From positions 771,071 through 835,070 of the forward strand of contig NW_020944311.1 in NCBI RefSeq assembly GCF_900497805.2: a DNA stretch of 64,000 nucleotides. Direction: 5' to 3'. The notes beneath the pieces were generated by a model. The model saw nothing but the letters and a program-made list of their open reading frames with translations, did no database searches and was not told the DNA's origin. How positions within the stretch are numbered: the stretch's first letter is position 1; the number at the start of each line of letters is the position of its first letter. This DNA comes from Vombatus ursinus. Taxonomy: Eukaryota > Chordata > Mammalia > Diprotodontia > Vombatidae. The position numbers and the translations under genes are program-made. Below are positions 1 to 10,418 of the stretch, piece by piece.

Positions 1-39
1 TGACAGTATGACAAAATGAAGTAGTAGACAGTAAGTCGT

Positions 40-135
40 CCAGTCAGGAAGACCCTGCCTCTGCCATATCCTGGCTGTGTGACCCTGGGCCTAGCCCTTA
101 CCTTTCAGTGTCTCCTGGAGATTCCCAAGCACTCT
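40..135 (+). mobile_element. MIR-type CORE-SINE fragment
   Basis: The core GGCTGTGTGACCCTGGGC followed by a degraded CTCAGTTTCC-like stretch matches the middle of MIR/THER1 SINEs. The copy is short and diverged, so its ends are approximate. Confidence 0.5.
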
Positions 136-1049
136 AAGTGTCAGATCTGGTAGGACTCTATACTGGTGGAGGTAGTATCTTCACTGGGACCTCACTATTA
201 AACAACCCCCCCCACCCCAAACCACACCTTGTAAAAAATGCTGAGTCAATTGATGGATGGCTTGGGATGACCTTGAACTCTGCCCCGGGGAGGGGGATGG
301 GGGTGGGGAGGCAGCTACCCCACTAGGCTGCAATCTGCCCTAGCTGAAGCATTCCAGGGACCATGGCGAGGGATGAAGGCAAGCCTGCAGAACTTTGGGA
401 TGAAATAACAATGACACCCTACAAAGCCACCAGGCTCCGAGCCATGTGTCTGCATTCCCCTCTCCAGTTATCCAAACACAAGAGATCAGAGTTTACCTAC
501 CGCTGCTAGGTAAACAGCCCTAGATAAACTCATCTTTATAAGCATCTTCGAGCCTCAGATTTTCCCTTCTGATTCACTGTCCAGTTTGACCTAAGCAAAG
601 ATAAACAGGAGTCCACAAGCTTACAGAGTGGAAACAAATCTATTGACATTCATTTATAAAGCAGCCAGTGCCCCAAAGGATCACGGGAAGCAAGTGCTGA
701 CAAAACACCCCATCCAGTCACCTTCCTGAATGCCACTGAGAGGTAGATGGGCAACCCCCTAATATCTGCTGGCTTTCCTTCAGTCTCACATCCAGTCACT
801 CATGTTGAGTGCTTGGCTCCTTCCCTTACATTACAATTCCACAGATAATTACAGATAATTCAGAGAGCCATAGATGCATCAGCACACCTTCAGGCACTAC
901 ACAAACAAGGGCTAATCTTATTCCATAACTAGCACATCACCAAGTGGGATCCAGGTCATCTGGACAACCCAGCATGACAACGGCATTCCCCAGAGGCAGG
1001 GCATTGGGCCAAACTAGCATGTCTTCTTCTAATACTTGCCCTTCAGCAT
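136..1049. other. Unassigned sequence without gene or clear repeat
   Basis: No convincing open frame, splice-flanked block or recognisable repeat was seen here. A C-run at about 208-215 and a G-rich patch at about 287-310 are the only compositional oddities. It is probably intronic or intergenic DNA, possibly containing repeats too old to see by eye. Confidence 0.4.
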
Positions 1050-2008
1050 CAGAAACAATGGAACTCAATAACCCAATATTCCATAAAGTAGGAAATATAA
1101 ATTACTTAGAAAAGAAGACCTTGTTTGATCAAAACTTCTGGGAAAAGTGGAAAGCAATCTGGCATAAATGAGGCTTAGCCCAACCTCTTATACCATATTC
1201 CACAATACATGGATGCATGCCCTTAATATTAAAGATCAGTCTATAAAAAACAAATAGAAGAGAAAGAGATCAATTCCTGCCATAGCTATCAAGAGGCAAT
1301 ATATTCTTAATCAAACGAGCACTAGAGGCACTTACAAAAGAGAAAATAGATAACTTGGATCACACAACACTGAGAAGCTTCTGCACAGACAAAAGTAATG
1401 CAGCAAGGAGAAGAAGGGAAGTGGCATAATGGGGGGAAAATCTTTGTATTAAAGTTCTCTGATAAGGGCTTGGTATTCAAAACTATCAACATTTAACATG
1501 TCTAGATATATATGACCACAATCCATTCCCCAATAGCTACATGGTCAAAAGATACAAGCAAACAATTCTCAAAAGCAGAATTGCAAAATCTTCACAACCA
1601 CATGAAAGAAGGTCCAAATCACTAATAAGAGAAATGCAAATCAAAGCAACCCTGATCCTGCAAATTGGCAAAGGTGACAAAAGATGGGAATAGCCCAAGT
1701 TATGAAGGTTGCAAGAAGACAATCACACGAGTGCACAGCTGGTGAGGCAATGAGTTGGTACAACTATTTTGGAAAGCAATTTGGATTTATGCAAATAAAG
1801 TGACTAATGCACCCTTACCCTTTGACCTAGAGACACTAAGCTTATAACGCGAGAAGGTCACCAATAAGAAAAAAGTCCCCATTCACACAAAAACATGTAT
1901 AGCAATACTTTTTGAGATAGCAAAGAATTAGAAACAAAGTAAATGTCCACTGATTAGAGAATGGCTAACCAAATAGTGGCACGTGAATATATATAATGAA
2001 ATATTAGT
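1050..2008 (+). mobile_element. Old L1 ORF2 fragment
   Basis: The translation contains the L1 ORF2 C-terminal region: a KTLFDQNFWEKWKAIWHK segment, then an LRSFCTDK-like segment equivalent to the LKSFCTAK stretch of mammalian L1, then EMQIKAT. The frame is broken repeatedly and there is no 3' UTR or poly-A. It is therefore an internal fragment of an old copy. Confidence 0.75.
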
Positions 2009-2455
2009 ATAATATTATTCTATTGCTTTCCTATCCCATACTTTGTTCAGCTATTTCCTAGTCGATGAGAATCATTTGCTTGCAGTTCTTTGCTACTAAA
2101 AAAAGTACTACTATAAATATTTTTTAATATATGGGAACTATCTTTGCTCTTCTTAGATTATACTCCAATAGTGGTATCACAGAGTTAAGGGATATGTATG
2201 TTTTAATGAATTCTTAGAATAATTCCAATCATCTTTCAGAACTGTTAGACAAATTCAGGGCTCCACCAGAAGTGTAATAGTATCTGTGCACATTCCCTCC
2301 AACATTTACCATTTTCATCCTTTTTCAACCTTCTCAATCTTATGAGAGTAAGCTGACGCCTCAGAGTTGTTTTAATTTGCATTTCTTTTTTTAGAGACTT
2401 GAAGCATTCTGTCATGATGTTGACAGCTTTGAGTGTTTCCAAACATTTCAGAAAA
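2009..2455 (-). mobile_element. L1 ORF2 fragment, opposite orientation
   Basis: Read on the minus strand, this block gives the L1 ORF2 segment KEMQIKTTLRRQLTLIRL followed by CWRECAQILLHFWW, the counterpart of the CWRGCGEIGTLLHCWW region. It abuts the plus-strand L1 fragment head to tail and covers partly the same part of ORF2. Two separate copies are therefore more likely than one copy inverted during insertion. Confidence 0.7.
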
Positions 2456-2559
2456 CTTCCCACTTCCTGTCAAAGAAGAAACAATTTAAAAAGGTAGAGT
2501 AAGGCAGAAATGTGGCTTATATTGACTGTATTAGCCTTCTGAAAGAAAGAATGAGTGTA

Positions 2560-3150
2560 TTCATACAATTTATAGCAGCTCTTTTTGTGGTGACTAAGAA
2601 TTGGAAATCGAAGGGATGCCCATCAATTGAGGAATGGCTGAACAAGTTGTGGTATGGGATTGTAATGGAATATTATTGAGCTGTAAGAAATGACATGCAG
2701 GATGATTTCAGAAAAACCTGAAAAGACATGAACAGATGCAAAATGAATTGAGCAGAACCAGGACGACACTGTACAAAGTAACAGCAATACTGTATGATGA
2801 ACAACTGTGAATGACTTAGCTATTCTCAGCAACACAATGATCCAAGACAATCCCAAAGGACTCATGATAAAAAATGCTATCCACTTTCAGAGAAAGACCT
2901 GATGGAGGCTGAATGCAGACAAAAGCACACTGTTTTTCACTTTCTTTTTTTGTTTTGTTTGAATTTTCTTCCACAAAATGACTAATATGGAAATGTTTTA
3001 CATGATGACACATGGATAACCTATATCAGATTGTTTACTATCTCAGGGAGGAAGGAAGAGAGGGAGGGATAGAATCTGGAACTCAAAACTTTAAAAAAAA
3101 AGAACGCTAAAATTGTTTTATATATAATTGGGGAAAAAATGAAATATTAA
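2560..3150 (+). mobile_element. L1 3' end (ORF2 C-terminus, 3' UTR)
   Basis: This stretch carries the marsupial L1 3' block: AGCAGCTCTTTTTGTGGTG, then the GAATGGCTGAACAAG segment encoding the EWLNKLWY motif, then the ATGACTAATATGGAAATG 3' UTR and a G/A-rich tract. It ends in an A-rich tail near 3150. Confidence 0.85.
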
Positions 3151-3164
3151 AAATGAAAGAGAAT

Positions 3165-3265
3165 GAGTGTGATAAATACAGACTTACATGAACTGATGCT
3201 GAATCAAATAAGTAAAGCCAAGAAAGCACTGTACACAATAACTCCCACAATGCAAATAGAAAAAA
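3165..3265 (+). mobile_element. Short L1 ORF2 fragment
   Basis: CTTACATGAACTGATGCTGA followed by a run ending in GCACTGTACACAATAAC matches the same L1 3' region seen at about 2720-2790. It lies just after the tail of the preceding L1 and is a separate truncated piece. Confidence 0.6.
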
Positions 3266-3665
3266 AATCCAAGTGAATGAGGCAAAATTACAAAGAACAT
3301 CAATGATGCCAAAGAAGAGCTGGGAGAAAACTCCCCCCTACTCCAAGCCTACCCTTCTGCACAGCTGGGTGGTCCACAAGTGTGCCACATATTTTCAGAC
3401 TTTTTTAATGAGCATTATGCTCAATTATGCTGATTTTCCCCCTTTATTTTTGTCTTTAAAATATTTGTTATATAAGACAGCTCTTGGAGAGGGAGAGAGA
3501 TAATGGGGGAAATTACGGCAACGTAAAAACACAAAATATGTCAGTAAAAACATATTAAAAACTTGGCCTTCATGTTCACATAATACGTATCTCAGCATTT
3601 TCAAAGACTCCTAATAGTTATCTCCTATTAGACTAATATTCAAAATACATTAAGACACCTCCTAC

Positions 3666-3667
<2 letters not shown>

Positions 3668-3700
<33 letters not shown>
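3668..3700. repeat. (CA)n microsatellite
   Basis: An uninterrupted CA dinucleotide run of about 33 bp is visible directly. Confidence 0.95.
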
Positions 3701-3701
<1 letters not shown>

Positions 3702-4587
3702 TTATATTTAAAAGAAAATTTCAATCCTTTAGGTCTGATTGTCTGAAAAAGCGCCTCCTGAAAACACATTGTGGGGGGCATTAGGCAATCACTGTGGCCC
3801 CGAAACACAGTATCTTCCAGTAACCCTGATGCTGACAAGCTGATGAGCCTTTCCAATTTTCACCAGGCTGCTCTGTGGGAACAAGCCCTGTAGCCAGTCA
3901 TGGCACGAGGCCCCTCCCTAAAGACTTCCCAACCTGAGAAACAGTCAGAGCTTGAGTACTGCCCACAGTCTTTTGAGGAACTATGGTCTCTTCCACACCA
4001 GGGTGAGGCATCCAAAGGGATTTCCATGCCACTATACAGAAGGTTTTTTTTTTTTCCCTAGGGGGTTGTTTGTTTTTTAATTCACATATTAGGAACCGCC
4101 ATGCTTTACAGAAAACTTTGCTGAAATGTCTGTTCTTGGCTAGGGGATGCCAAGCTCTAAGTGGCCTTGGATGGATCTGGAATCTCATCAGTGTGGCCAT
4201 TCCCCCTATTCAATCAGGTTGCAGTCCTGTGATATGTTCTCATCTGATGCCCTTCTTGCCCAAGTCCCACCAGCAATCCTCCAGAAAGCCAACCCAATGT
4301 CTGGAGGCCTTCCCTTGGCCTTGTGCTCTTTCTTAGAGGACAGAGCAACGCTCAGGCTGGTCATGATATAACCGGCACAATGTGAAACAAAGCTCTCTGA
4401 AGCCTCTGGTCACCCACACGCTATGGCATGGGGGGGGAGGTAGGGAGGCTCTGGGAACCTGGAAGGAGTCAGCATTCATTAACATCCAATTCCTCTGAGA
4501 ATAATACACTTGGCTTATCTTGATCGAGATTTTTAAGCACAACCTCTCCCTCCATGTTAGTTCAACTTCTAACACAATTATTTACTT
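3701..4587. other. Unassigned sequence
   Basis: Mixed composition with open frames on both strands of up to about 100 codons (3898-4200 minus, 4070-4336 plus) that overlap one another and carry no recognisable domain. I see no splice-site pair supporting an exon. Confidence 0.4.
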
Positions 4588-4633
4588 GTATCCTTTATCC
4601 AATCATATCAGTATCCTTTATCCAATCATATCA
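4588..4633. repeat. 23-bp tandem duplication
   Basis: GTATCCTTTATCCAATCATA plus TCA occurs twice in a row with no mismatch. An exact two-copy duplication suggests a recent slippage event. Confidence 0.9.
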
Positions 4634-4654
4634 GCAAATGTTCATAGGGCTCCT

Positions 4655-4740
4655 CGTAAATACAAGGAGGCTGGAGGAGCAGAAAGATTGTGCCTGGCAC
4701 ATACTGAGCCCTTAATAAATCCTTTATCTCATTTCTAAAA
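4655..4740 (+). mobile_element. L2 3' end fragment
   Basis: GTGCCTGGCACATACTGAGC followed by CCTTAATAAATCC matches the terminal segment of L2 (TGCCTGGCACATAGTAGG, then TTAATAAAT). The copy is short and stops about 20 bp short of the exon candidate at 4762. Confidence 0.65.
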
Positions 4741-4761
4741 GAACTGCATTCAGAAACATAC

Positions 4762-4836
4762 CGCTCATTGATTGCAGCTAGCATCTCGCCTCTATGGATT
4801 GAATGGTCCATCTCCTCACTCCTGGCAAAGTCCATG
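4762..4836 (-). CDS. Candidate internal coding exon of an unrecognised host gene
   Basis: On the minus strand a pyrimidine-rich tract and acceptor (TTCTTTCTTTTACAG) precede a 75-bp block. The block ends at a good donor, GAGCG|GTATGT. The length is exactly 25 codons, with the same phase (2) at both ends, as in many skippable internal exons. The open frame reads MDFARSEEMDHSIHRGEMLA then AINE plus a split arginine codon; it is charged, helix-like and without repeat resemblance. If the preceding exon ends with GCCAT, the first ATG would also have a good start context, so this could instead hold the translation start. I do not recognise the protein. The nearest likely promoter in this orientation is the CpG island 32 kb upstream, so a long first intron would be needed. 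No other exon of the same gene is certain. Confidence 0.55.
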
Positions 4837-4948
4837 CTGTAAAAGAAAGAAAAAACTGAACATCAAAATTAACACAATTTAAAAGGTCACATTGTTACCC
4901 TTACAATCTTATTTACATGACACATAGCTAAAAAGCAAAGTTCTTCTC

Positions 4949-5529
4949 TTTTTTTAAATTTATTTTTAGTTTTCAACATTCATTTTTATAAGATTTTGAG
5001 TTCTAAATTTTCCCCCTTCCTCCCCTCCCCCCTCAAGACAGTATGAAATCTGATATGGGCTCTACATGTACAATCATTATTAAACATATTTCCACATTAG
5101 TCGTGTTGTGAAAGAAGAATCAGAACAAAAGGGGAAAATCGTGAGAAAGAAAAAAACAAAAAACAACAAAAGAAAGAGAAAATAATATGCTTCGATCTAC
5201 ATTCAGACTCCATAGCTCTTTCTCTGGATGTGGAGAGCATTTTCTATCAGGAGTCTTTTGGAATTGTCTTAGATCCTTGCATTGCTGAGAAGAGCTAAGT
5301 CTATCAGAGTTGGCCATTGCACAATATTGCTGTTACTGTGTACAATGTTCTCCTAATTCTGCTCACTTCACTCAGCATGAGTTCATTCAGGTAAGTCTTT
5401 CCAGGTTTTTCTGAAGTCTGCCTGTTCATCATTTCTTATAGCACAATAGTATTCCATGACATTCATATACCACAACTTGTTCAGCCACTCCCCAGTGGAT
5501 AGGCATCCCCTCAATTTCCAATTCTTAAA
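4949..5529 (-). mobile_element. 5'-truncated L1 3' end with target-site duplication
   Basis: The minus strand carries the L1 ORF2 C-terminus, the ATGACTAATG-type 3' UTR, the G-rich tract and the A-tail (seen as T-rich sequence near 4950). It is flanked by CAAAGTTCTTCTC at 4936-4948 and CAAAGTTATTCTC at 5530-5542, a 13-bp duplication with one mismatch. This marks a normal L1-mediated insertion of moderate age. Confidence 0.88.
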
Positions 5530-5639
5530 CAAAGTTATTCTCATGGAACCTGTCATATTACGAAAATAATTTTTTTCTCTTAAACAAATTAATCAAAATA
5601 CAAGAAAAAAGAAAAAACCCTACAACTCAGGTTCCCAGG

Positions 5640-5965
5640 CCAAACTGGCATCGTGACTGACCGTCCCCTGACCTCCACAGCCCATCTCCAATTTCTACCC
5701 TCTCCTCACTTCTACCCCTTCAAATCCCTAGCTTCTTTCAAAGCGTGGCTCATATGCCACGTTCTCGGAAGACACGTTCCTGCCTCCTTTAGTTAGTAGT
5801 GTTTTCTCCTTTCTCCTCAAACTACCATTCATGTGCTTATCTGTTTGTGGACTCAATCACTAGAGAGATCCCAAGTACCTCAAAGGCAGCCAATATTTTA
5901 GTTTTGTCTTTGCACAGCACGGGGCCTTACGAGTAATTGGTACTTTTAATAAACGTCTGTTGGAA
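5640..5965 (+). mobile_element. L2 3' region
   Basis: CCCTAGCTTCTTTCAAAGCG followed by TGGCTCATATGCCACG matches the L2 stretch CTGGCTTCCTTTAAAGCTCAG. The TTGTCTTTGCACAGCACGG and TTTTAATAAACGTCTGTTGG end matches the L2 3' terminus. It is heavily diverged. Confidence 0.65.
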
Positions 5966-5974
5966 TTAAAGTGA

Positions 5975-6275
5975 CTAAAATGACCATATCCTTTGGCCCA
6001 CAGATCCTACTGCTAGGCTTATGCCCCAAATAGGTCAATGACCAAAGGAAAAGACCCACATTCCCTAAAATATTTCTGTCAGTACTTTTTAGTGGCAACA
6101 AAGAACTGGAAACAAAGTAGATACCTAGTGGTCAAGGAATGGGTGAAGAGGTTGTGGTGCATGAATGTAATGGAGTAATTTTTGTGCCATAAGAAATGAT
6201 CTATGTGATGAACACAGAAAAGCCCTAGAAGACCTCTATCAACTGATGCAAGTGGTCCCCAAGCTGAAGCTGCTG
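5975..6275 (+). mobile_element. Old L1 ORF2 C-terminal fragment
   Basis: TAGTGGCAACAAAGAACTGG, then GGTTGTGGTGCATGAATG, then GCCATAAGAAATGAT match the L1 C-terminal block in plus orientation. The 3' UTR is missing, and the copy runs into unassigned sequence near 6275. Confidence 0.7.
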
Positions 6276-6499
6276 AAATGGCTTCTGAGGAAAATGATTC
6301 CCAATGTCCATGCCATTTCATTCTAAAGTTAATTTTTCAGGTTCTTCTTAAGCATCTATATTGTAGCAAACACTGGTTGAGCCAGAAACAATTGTCTATG
6401 CTTTTAGACCATATTCTCAGAGTGCCCTCCCACACTTGCTTGGACCACCCAGGAAAACCTATCTTCTAAAATTATCAGAGTTACAATGCTCCCCAATAC

Positions 6500-6650
6500 C
6501 AACTTCAGCCACAGGATCCAAGTTGGACAGGAGCTCAGAAGTCGCCTAGTCCAACCCAGATATGACCGAGAGTTCCCTCCTCTACAGTCCTCCCTCAACA
6601 AGGGGCCACCTAATCTTTGCCTGAGATGACCAGCCCCTTCAGGAGATAGC
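6500..6650 (-). mobile_element. CR1/L3 LINE fragment
   Basis: CCTAGTCCAACCC, a short gap, then CTCCCTCAACAAGGGGCCACC match the reverse complement of the CR1/L3 3' region, which is known from mammals and birds. It is short and old. Confidence 0.5.
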
Positions 6651-6779
6651 CCAGTGAATGTTTGTTGTATGGCTCCAATTGTGGAAAAGTTCTAATTTCA
6701 GCCTCACCCCAGCCTGCCCAGTTGAGGCCCTGGCACCAAGGCACCACTCATGCACAGACTGTGATTAAATTAAGAGAAA

Positions 6780-6965
6780 GCCAGAAATGGAAAGGCCCTC
6801 ACAATCCAGCCAGTTTTCCCTTTATTCCACAAAAAGGAAACATGAGCTCCTCAAAGAGGAAGACACCTGACCAAGGTCACGCAGCAGCACATGGGAGGTA
6901 GAGACTGGAGGCCCTGAAGCCTTCACACCACCAAACCAGAGCTTCCCCTACTCCACCAACACTGG
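6780..6965 (-). mobile_element. MIR-type SINE fragment
   Basis: GACCAAGGTCACGCAGCAG, preceded by a degraded GAGGAAACTGAGG-like block, is the reverse complement of the MIR core. Divergence is high. Confidence 0.5.
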
Positions 6966-8576
6966 AGCCAGTGTCAGTCCTCCCCCACCCTACCATGTCC
7001 CCAGATAAAAGTTGGCAAAATGATCTGAAGAAAAAACCTTGAGCAGGACAACATGGAGAAAAATGACCAATCAGTATGCTGCTGGAACTCAAATAAATTG
7101 GAGAGAGTCATCTGGAAATGAAAGTCACCAGGAAATTACAAAATATGTGAAGTTTACAAAATCAGAACTTTAGTCTTCATGAAACAGTTTGTTTTATTCA
7201 AGTTCCTTTTTGTTTTCACTTCATAAAGTGTCCATAAACTCAACTGCCCAGTGCACAGGATCTCTAGGCTCCTGCCTGGCAAGGAGCTCCAACTTCCTGC
7301 CCTCTCAGCAAGGAGATAATGGCTCAGCCACTTCTGCCAGGAAGGAGCTTTTCCCCCCAGGGATGTGTCAGAAACTGGGAATGTTGTAAGGACAGTTCGT
7401 TTTAAAAGAAGCAACCAGAAGAGCCAAGGCATAGCCCAGTAGCCACAGGTGCCTGGGTCAGCCAAATACTGATTCTCTGTGGCCACTGCCTCTATGGAGG
7501 TTTCCCCAAGGCCTCCAAAGCCTACCAGGAAAGAGATCAATCTTGGTCGCTAACAGTTAAGGCTTAATTCCACACTATCAAATGGTCTTGCTTCCTGGGG
7601 CTAAAGACACAGAAGGCATCTGTCCTCTGTGTTCCAAGGTTCAAACTCCTTTCTGAGTGGGGCTATATCATGGTAATCATCTTAAGAAAATGGAGGAGAG
7701 GCCAAACAAAGGAAATTTCCAAGCTGTCTGAAAAGCAAAATGCAATGAATGGCATCTTAGAAAATGCTAAAGTGCTCTTGACCAATCCAGGGGCAGCACA
7801 CCAGCCACACACACAAACAGGCCCAGCCCACACCAAGGGCCCAGCTCTCCAGGGCTCTCCTACGGGAGCATTTCATTATCTAAGTACAAAGGAGTTCAAG
7901 CTCTGAAGGACCCTGTTTGCAAATCAATTCACAACTAAGGGCCAGATCTCTCCAGAGCTAAAGAGGGCAACAGGGACAAGGCTAGAACACAAAAGGGGCT
8001 TGATTCACTAGGTAAATTCAATAGGGTACTTGAAAGGAAAAGGCCAATGTTCAATTTAAAACTGTACCCCTTCCCTCCTCCCAAAAAAATTATGCCAAGG
8101 ACAGCATGGTGACCTCCAATGGAAAAAAATCCTTTTCTAGTGGGGTGGAAGGGCACGCAAGCTACTTTCACCCCCGGAGGAAACAAGTATAGACATTTGG
8201 AAACAGAAAGATAAGGGACAGAAAGCACTTTGAACTTCAAAGTGTTTCCGAAATAAAGGTTAACTCTTTGTATCCTTCCTTGGCATGTTGGATCCACATT
8301 GGACTAATTAGAAAACACAGGCCTAGCCTAGAACAGAAATTTAAAATAAAGCTCTACAGAGCGGTATCTTTTTATTTCCATCAATCACCAAGATATGTCA
8401 ACAGCTTACATTTATGGATATTACACAGACATATATGCACATCTATGCATACAGGTTGGTAAACACACACACAATGTGGCACATTCAGGTGTGTAAAGTG
8501 CTCCACACACATCCTATCTTGGGCCCAAAAATATTTTGAATTGAAAAGGGATCAGAAACTGGACATGTGATTCAAT
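6966..8576. other. Unassigned sequence, about 1.6 kb
   Basis: No recognisable coding exon was seen. Open frames at 7154-7540 (minus) and 7935-8297 (minus) have no known domain and no splice-site support. Short CA tracts occur at about 7809-7815 and 8464-8473. Confidence 0.4.
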
Positions 8577-8940
8577 TTTGTTGTTGCCGTTGTTCAGTTG
8601 CGTTCTATTCTTTGATACCCCCATCCTCCATTATCTCCCAAAGTCTGCCCAGGCTCACGCTCGTTGCTTCCTCGACGCTCTCTATCCCTCTCATCCTCTG
8701 CCGTCCCCTTTTCCTTTTGCCTTCAATCTTTCCCAACATCAGGGCCTTTTCCAGTGAGTCCTGTCTTCTCATTATGTGGCCAAAGGATTTAAGCTTCAGC
8801 TTCGGCGTTTGACCTCCCAGCAAACTGCCTGAATCAATTTAAGTATTGACTGATTTGATCTCCTTGCTGTCCAACAGACTCAAAAGTCTTCTCCGGCACC
8901 ACCATTCCAAAGTGTCAATTCTGTGGCTCTCAGCTTTCCT
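8577..8940 (-). mobile_element. RTE (BovB-like) LINE 3' end
   Basis: The minus strand encodes KLKLKSFGHIMRRQDSLEKA followed by LMLGKIEGKRKRGRQRMR, the characteristic C-terminus of RTE/BovB reverse transcriptase ORFs. The segment upstream resembles the WWCRRRLL part of the same protein. The 3' tail is the GTTGTTCAGT block that is also the tail of the RTE-type SINEs in this window. The copy is 5'-truncated at about 8940; a 72-codon stretch of the frame is still open. Confidence 0.88.
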
Positions 8941-8989
8941 TAGCACAGAAAATTCCAAGAAAATTCCACAACTTCCTCTCTCAATGAAG

Positions 8990-9260
8990 GTTGGCACCTT
9001 CTAGTCTCAGAGAGGTACCCAGAGCCCCATTTGCCCAGGGCCTGCTGTAGGCCTAAAATGCCCTCCCCTATATTCCTCAGCCTCCTAGGATGCCCCTTCT
9101 CCTTCAATATGCAGCTCAAGGACCACCTTGTGAGAGAAGCCTTTCCTGATTTTCCCAACATCGAACACCCACCTACTTGCCTACTCTCCCAAATAACTTC
9201 ACATTCAATTATCTTGTCCTGTATATACCTGTGTTGATTTATTTACTCTTCTGAACAGGC
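8990..9260 (+). mobile_element. L2 3' region
   Basis: ATGCAGCTCAAGGACCACCT, then GAGAGAAGCCTTTCCTGATT, then TTGTCCTGTATATACCTGTG follow the order of L2 segments. The terminal AATAAAT repeat is lost. Confidence 0.6.
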
Positions 9261-9264
9261 ATTT

Positions 9265-9815
9265 CACTCATCAATCAGCTAACCGAAGTGCTACTTACTG
9301 TATTTTTGACCAGAAGTGACTGGTGACTTTGACAGTAGTCAGTTTGGACTCAGCTCTTCATGCCCGGGTCAATGGATAGAACAAAAGTCCAAAGCAATGT
9401 CAAATGAGAAGAGAATACCAAGGTGAGAGGACACTGGCGATTACAGCAGCGCCAAACCAACCAGCTAAAGGAGCCTAGGCCCTCCCCAACACGAGAAAGC
9501 AACAAAGAGTCTGACTCGCACCATTTCTTGGGGCAGTGAAACCGATGAAAAACAGTTGCCATATCAGGGAGGCTTAAAAACCTCAGAAATCATCTGAGCT
9601 GGCAAACAGCATGCCTGGGCCAAAGGCAGGACAACCACAGCCAAGGGCAGCAGGGAAACGTGACTGTCTCTCTCTGTCTGCTGATGGATGGCTGGTGAGC
9701 CTAAAAAAAAAGGCATGTCTACCAAGTCTTTTAAAAAAATAACAAAGGATAATGGAAGATTAAGAAATGGTATTATTACCACAAAAAAAAACCCAGCAAA
9801 AGCAGTTAAGGTCTA
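9265..9815. other. Unassigned sequence
   Basis: No gene, clear repeat or regulatory structure was seen. The sequence becomes A-rich toward the start of the purine tract. Confidence 0.4.
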
Positions 9816-10418
9816 TTACAGAGAGACAGAAAAAAAGACACAGAAGAGAGAGAGGCACAGAGAGACAGAGATAGAGAAAAAAAGAAAGCAAGAGACACAG
9901 AGACACAGAGAAAGAGAGACAGAGAGAGGCACATAGAGAGAAAAAGAGGGATAAAGAAAGGGTGAGAAAGAAAGACAGAAAGAGGAGAGACTGAAAGGCC
10001 CAGAGAAACAGAGGAAGAGAGACACAGAGAAAAAAGAAAGACAGAGAAAGAAAGAGACAGAGAGGCACACAGAGAGAAAAAGAGGGATAAAGAAAGGGGG
10101 GGGAAGAGAAAGAGGAGAGACTGAGGCACAGAAAGAGAGACACAGAGAAAAAAAGAGACACAGAGACAGAGAGAGAAAGAGAGAGACAGAGAGGCACAGC
10201 CAAAGAGGAAGAAAGAGAGGGGGGAGAGACAGAAAGAGGAGAGACTGAGAGGCACAGAGTCAGACAGAGAAAGAGAGACAGAGAGACAGAAAGACAGAGG
10301 CAGAGAGGGGGGCGCAGAGAGAGGAGGGGGGAGAAAGACAGAAAGAGGAAAGACAGAGAGGCACAGAGAGAAAGAGGGAGGGAAAAAGAGAGGAAGAGAA
10401 AGAGAGAGAGAAGAGAAT
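9816..10418. repeat. Long purine-rich (GAGA/CAGA) tract
   Basis: About 600 bp of almost pure A and G on the plus strand is built from GAGA, ACAGAG and AAAG units. It arises from degenerate (AG)n and (ACAGAG)n tandem repeats. A sub-pattern recurs at intervals of roughly 100-150 bp (GGCACANAGAGAGAAAAAGA then GGGATAAAGAAAGG), so a higher-order repeat is present. Long minus-strand open frames here encode only Ser/Leu/Phe/Cys low complexity and are artefacts of composition. Confidence 0.92.

Noticed and set aside
3668-3700. Regular short repeats as possible CRISPR array
   Set aside because: They are plain CA microsatellites in a vertebrate genome, with no spacers.
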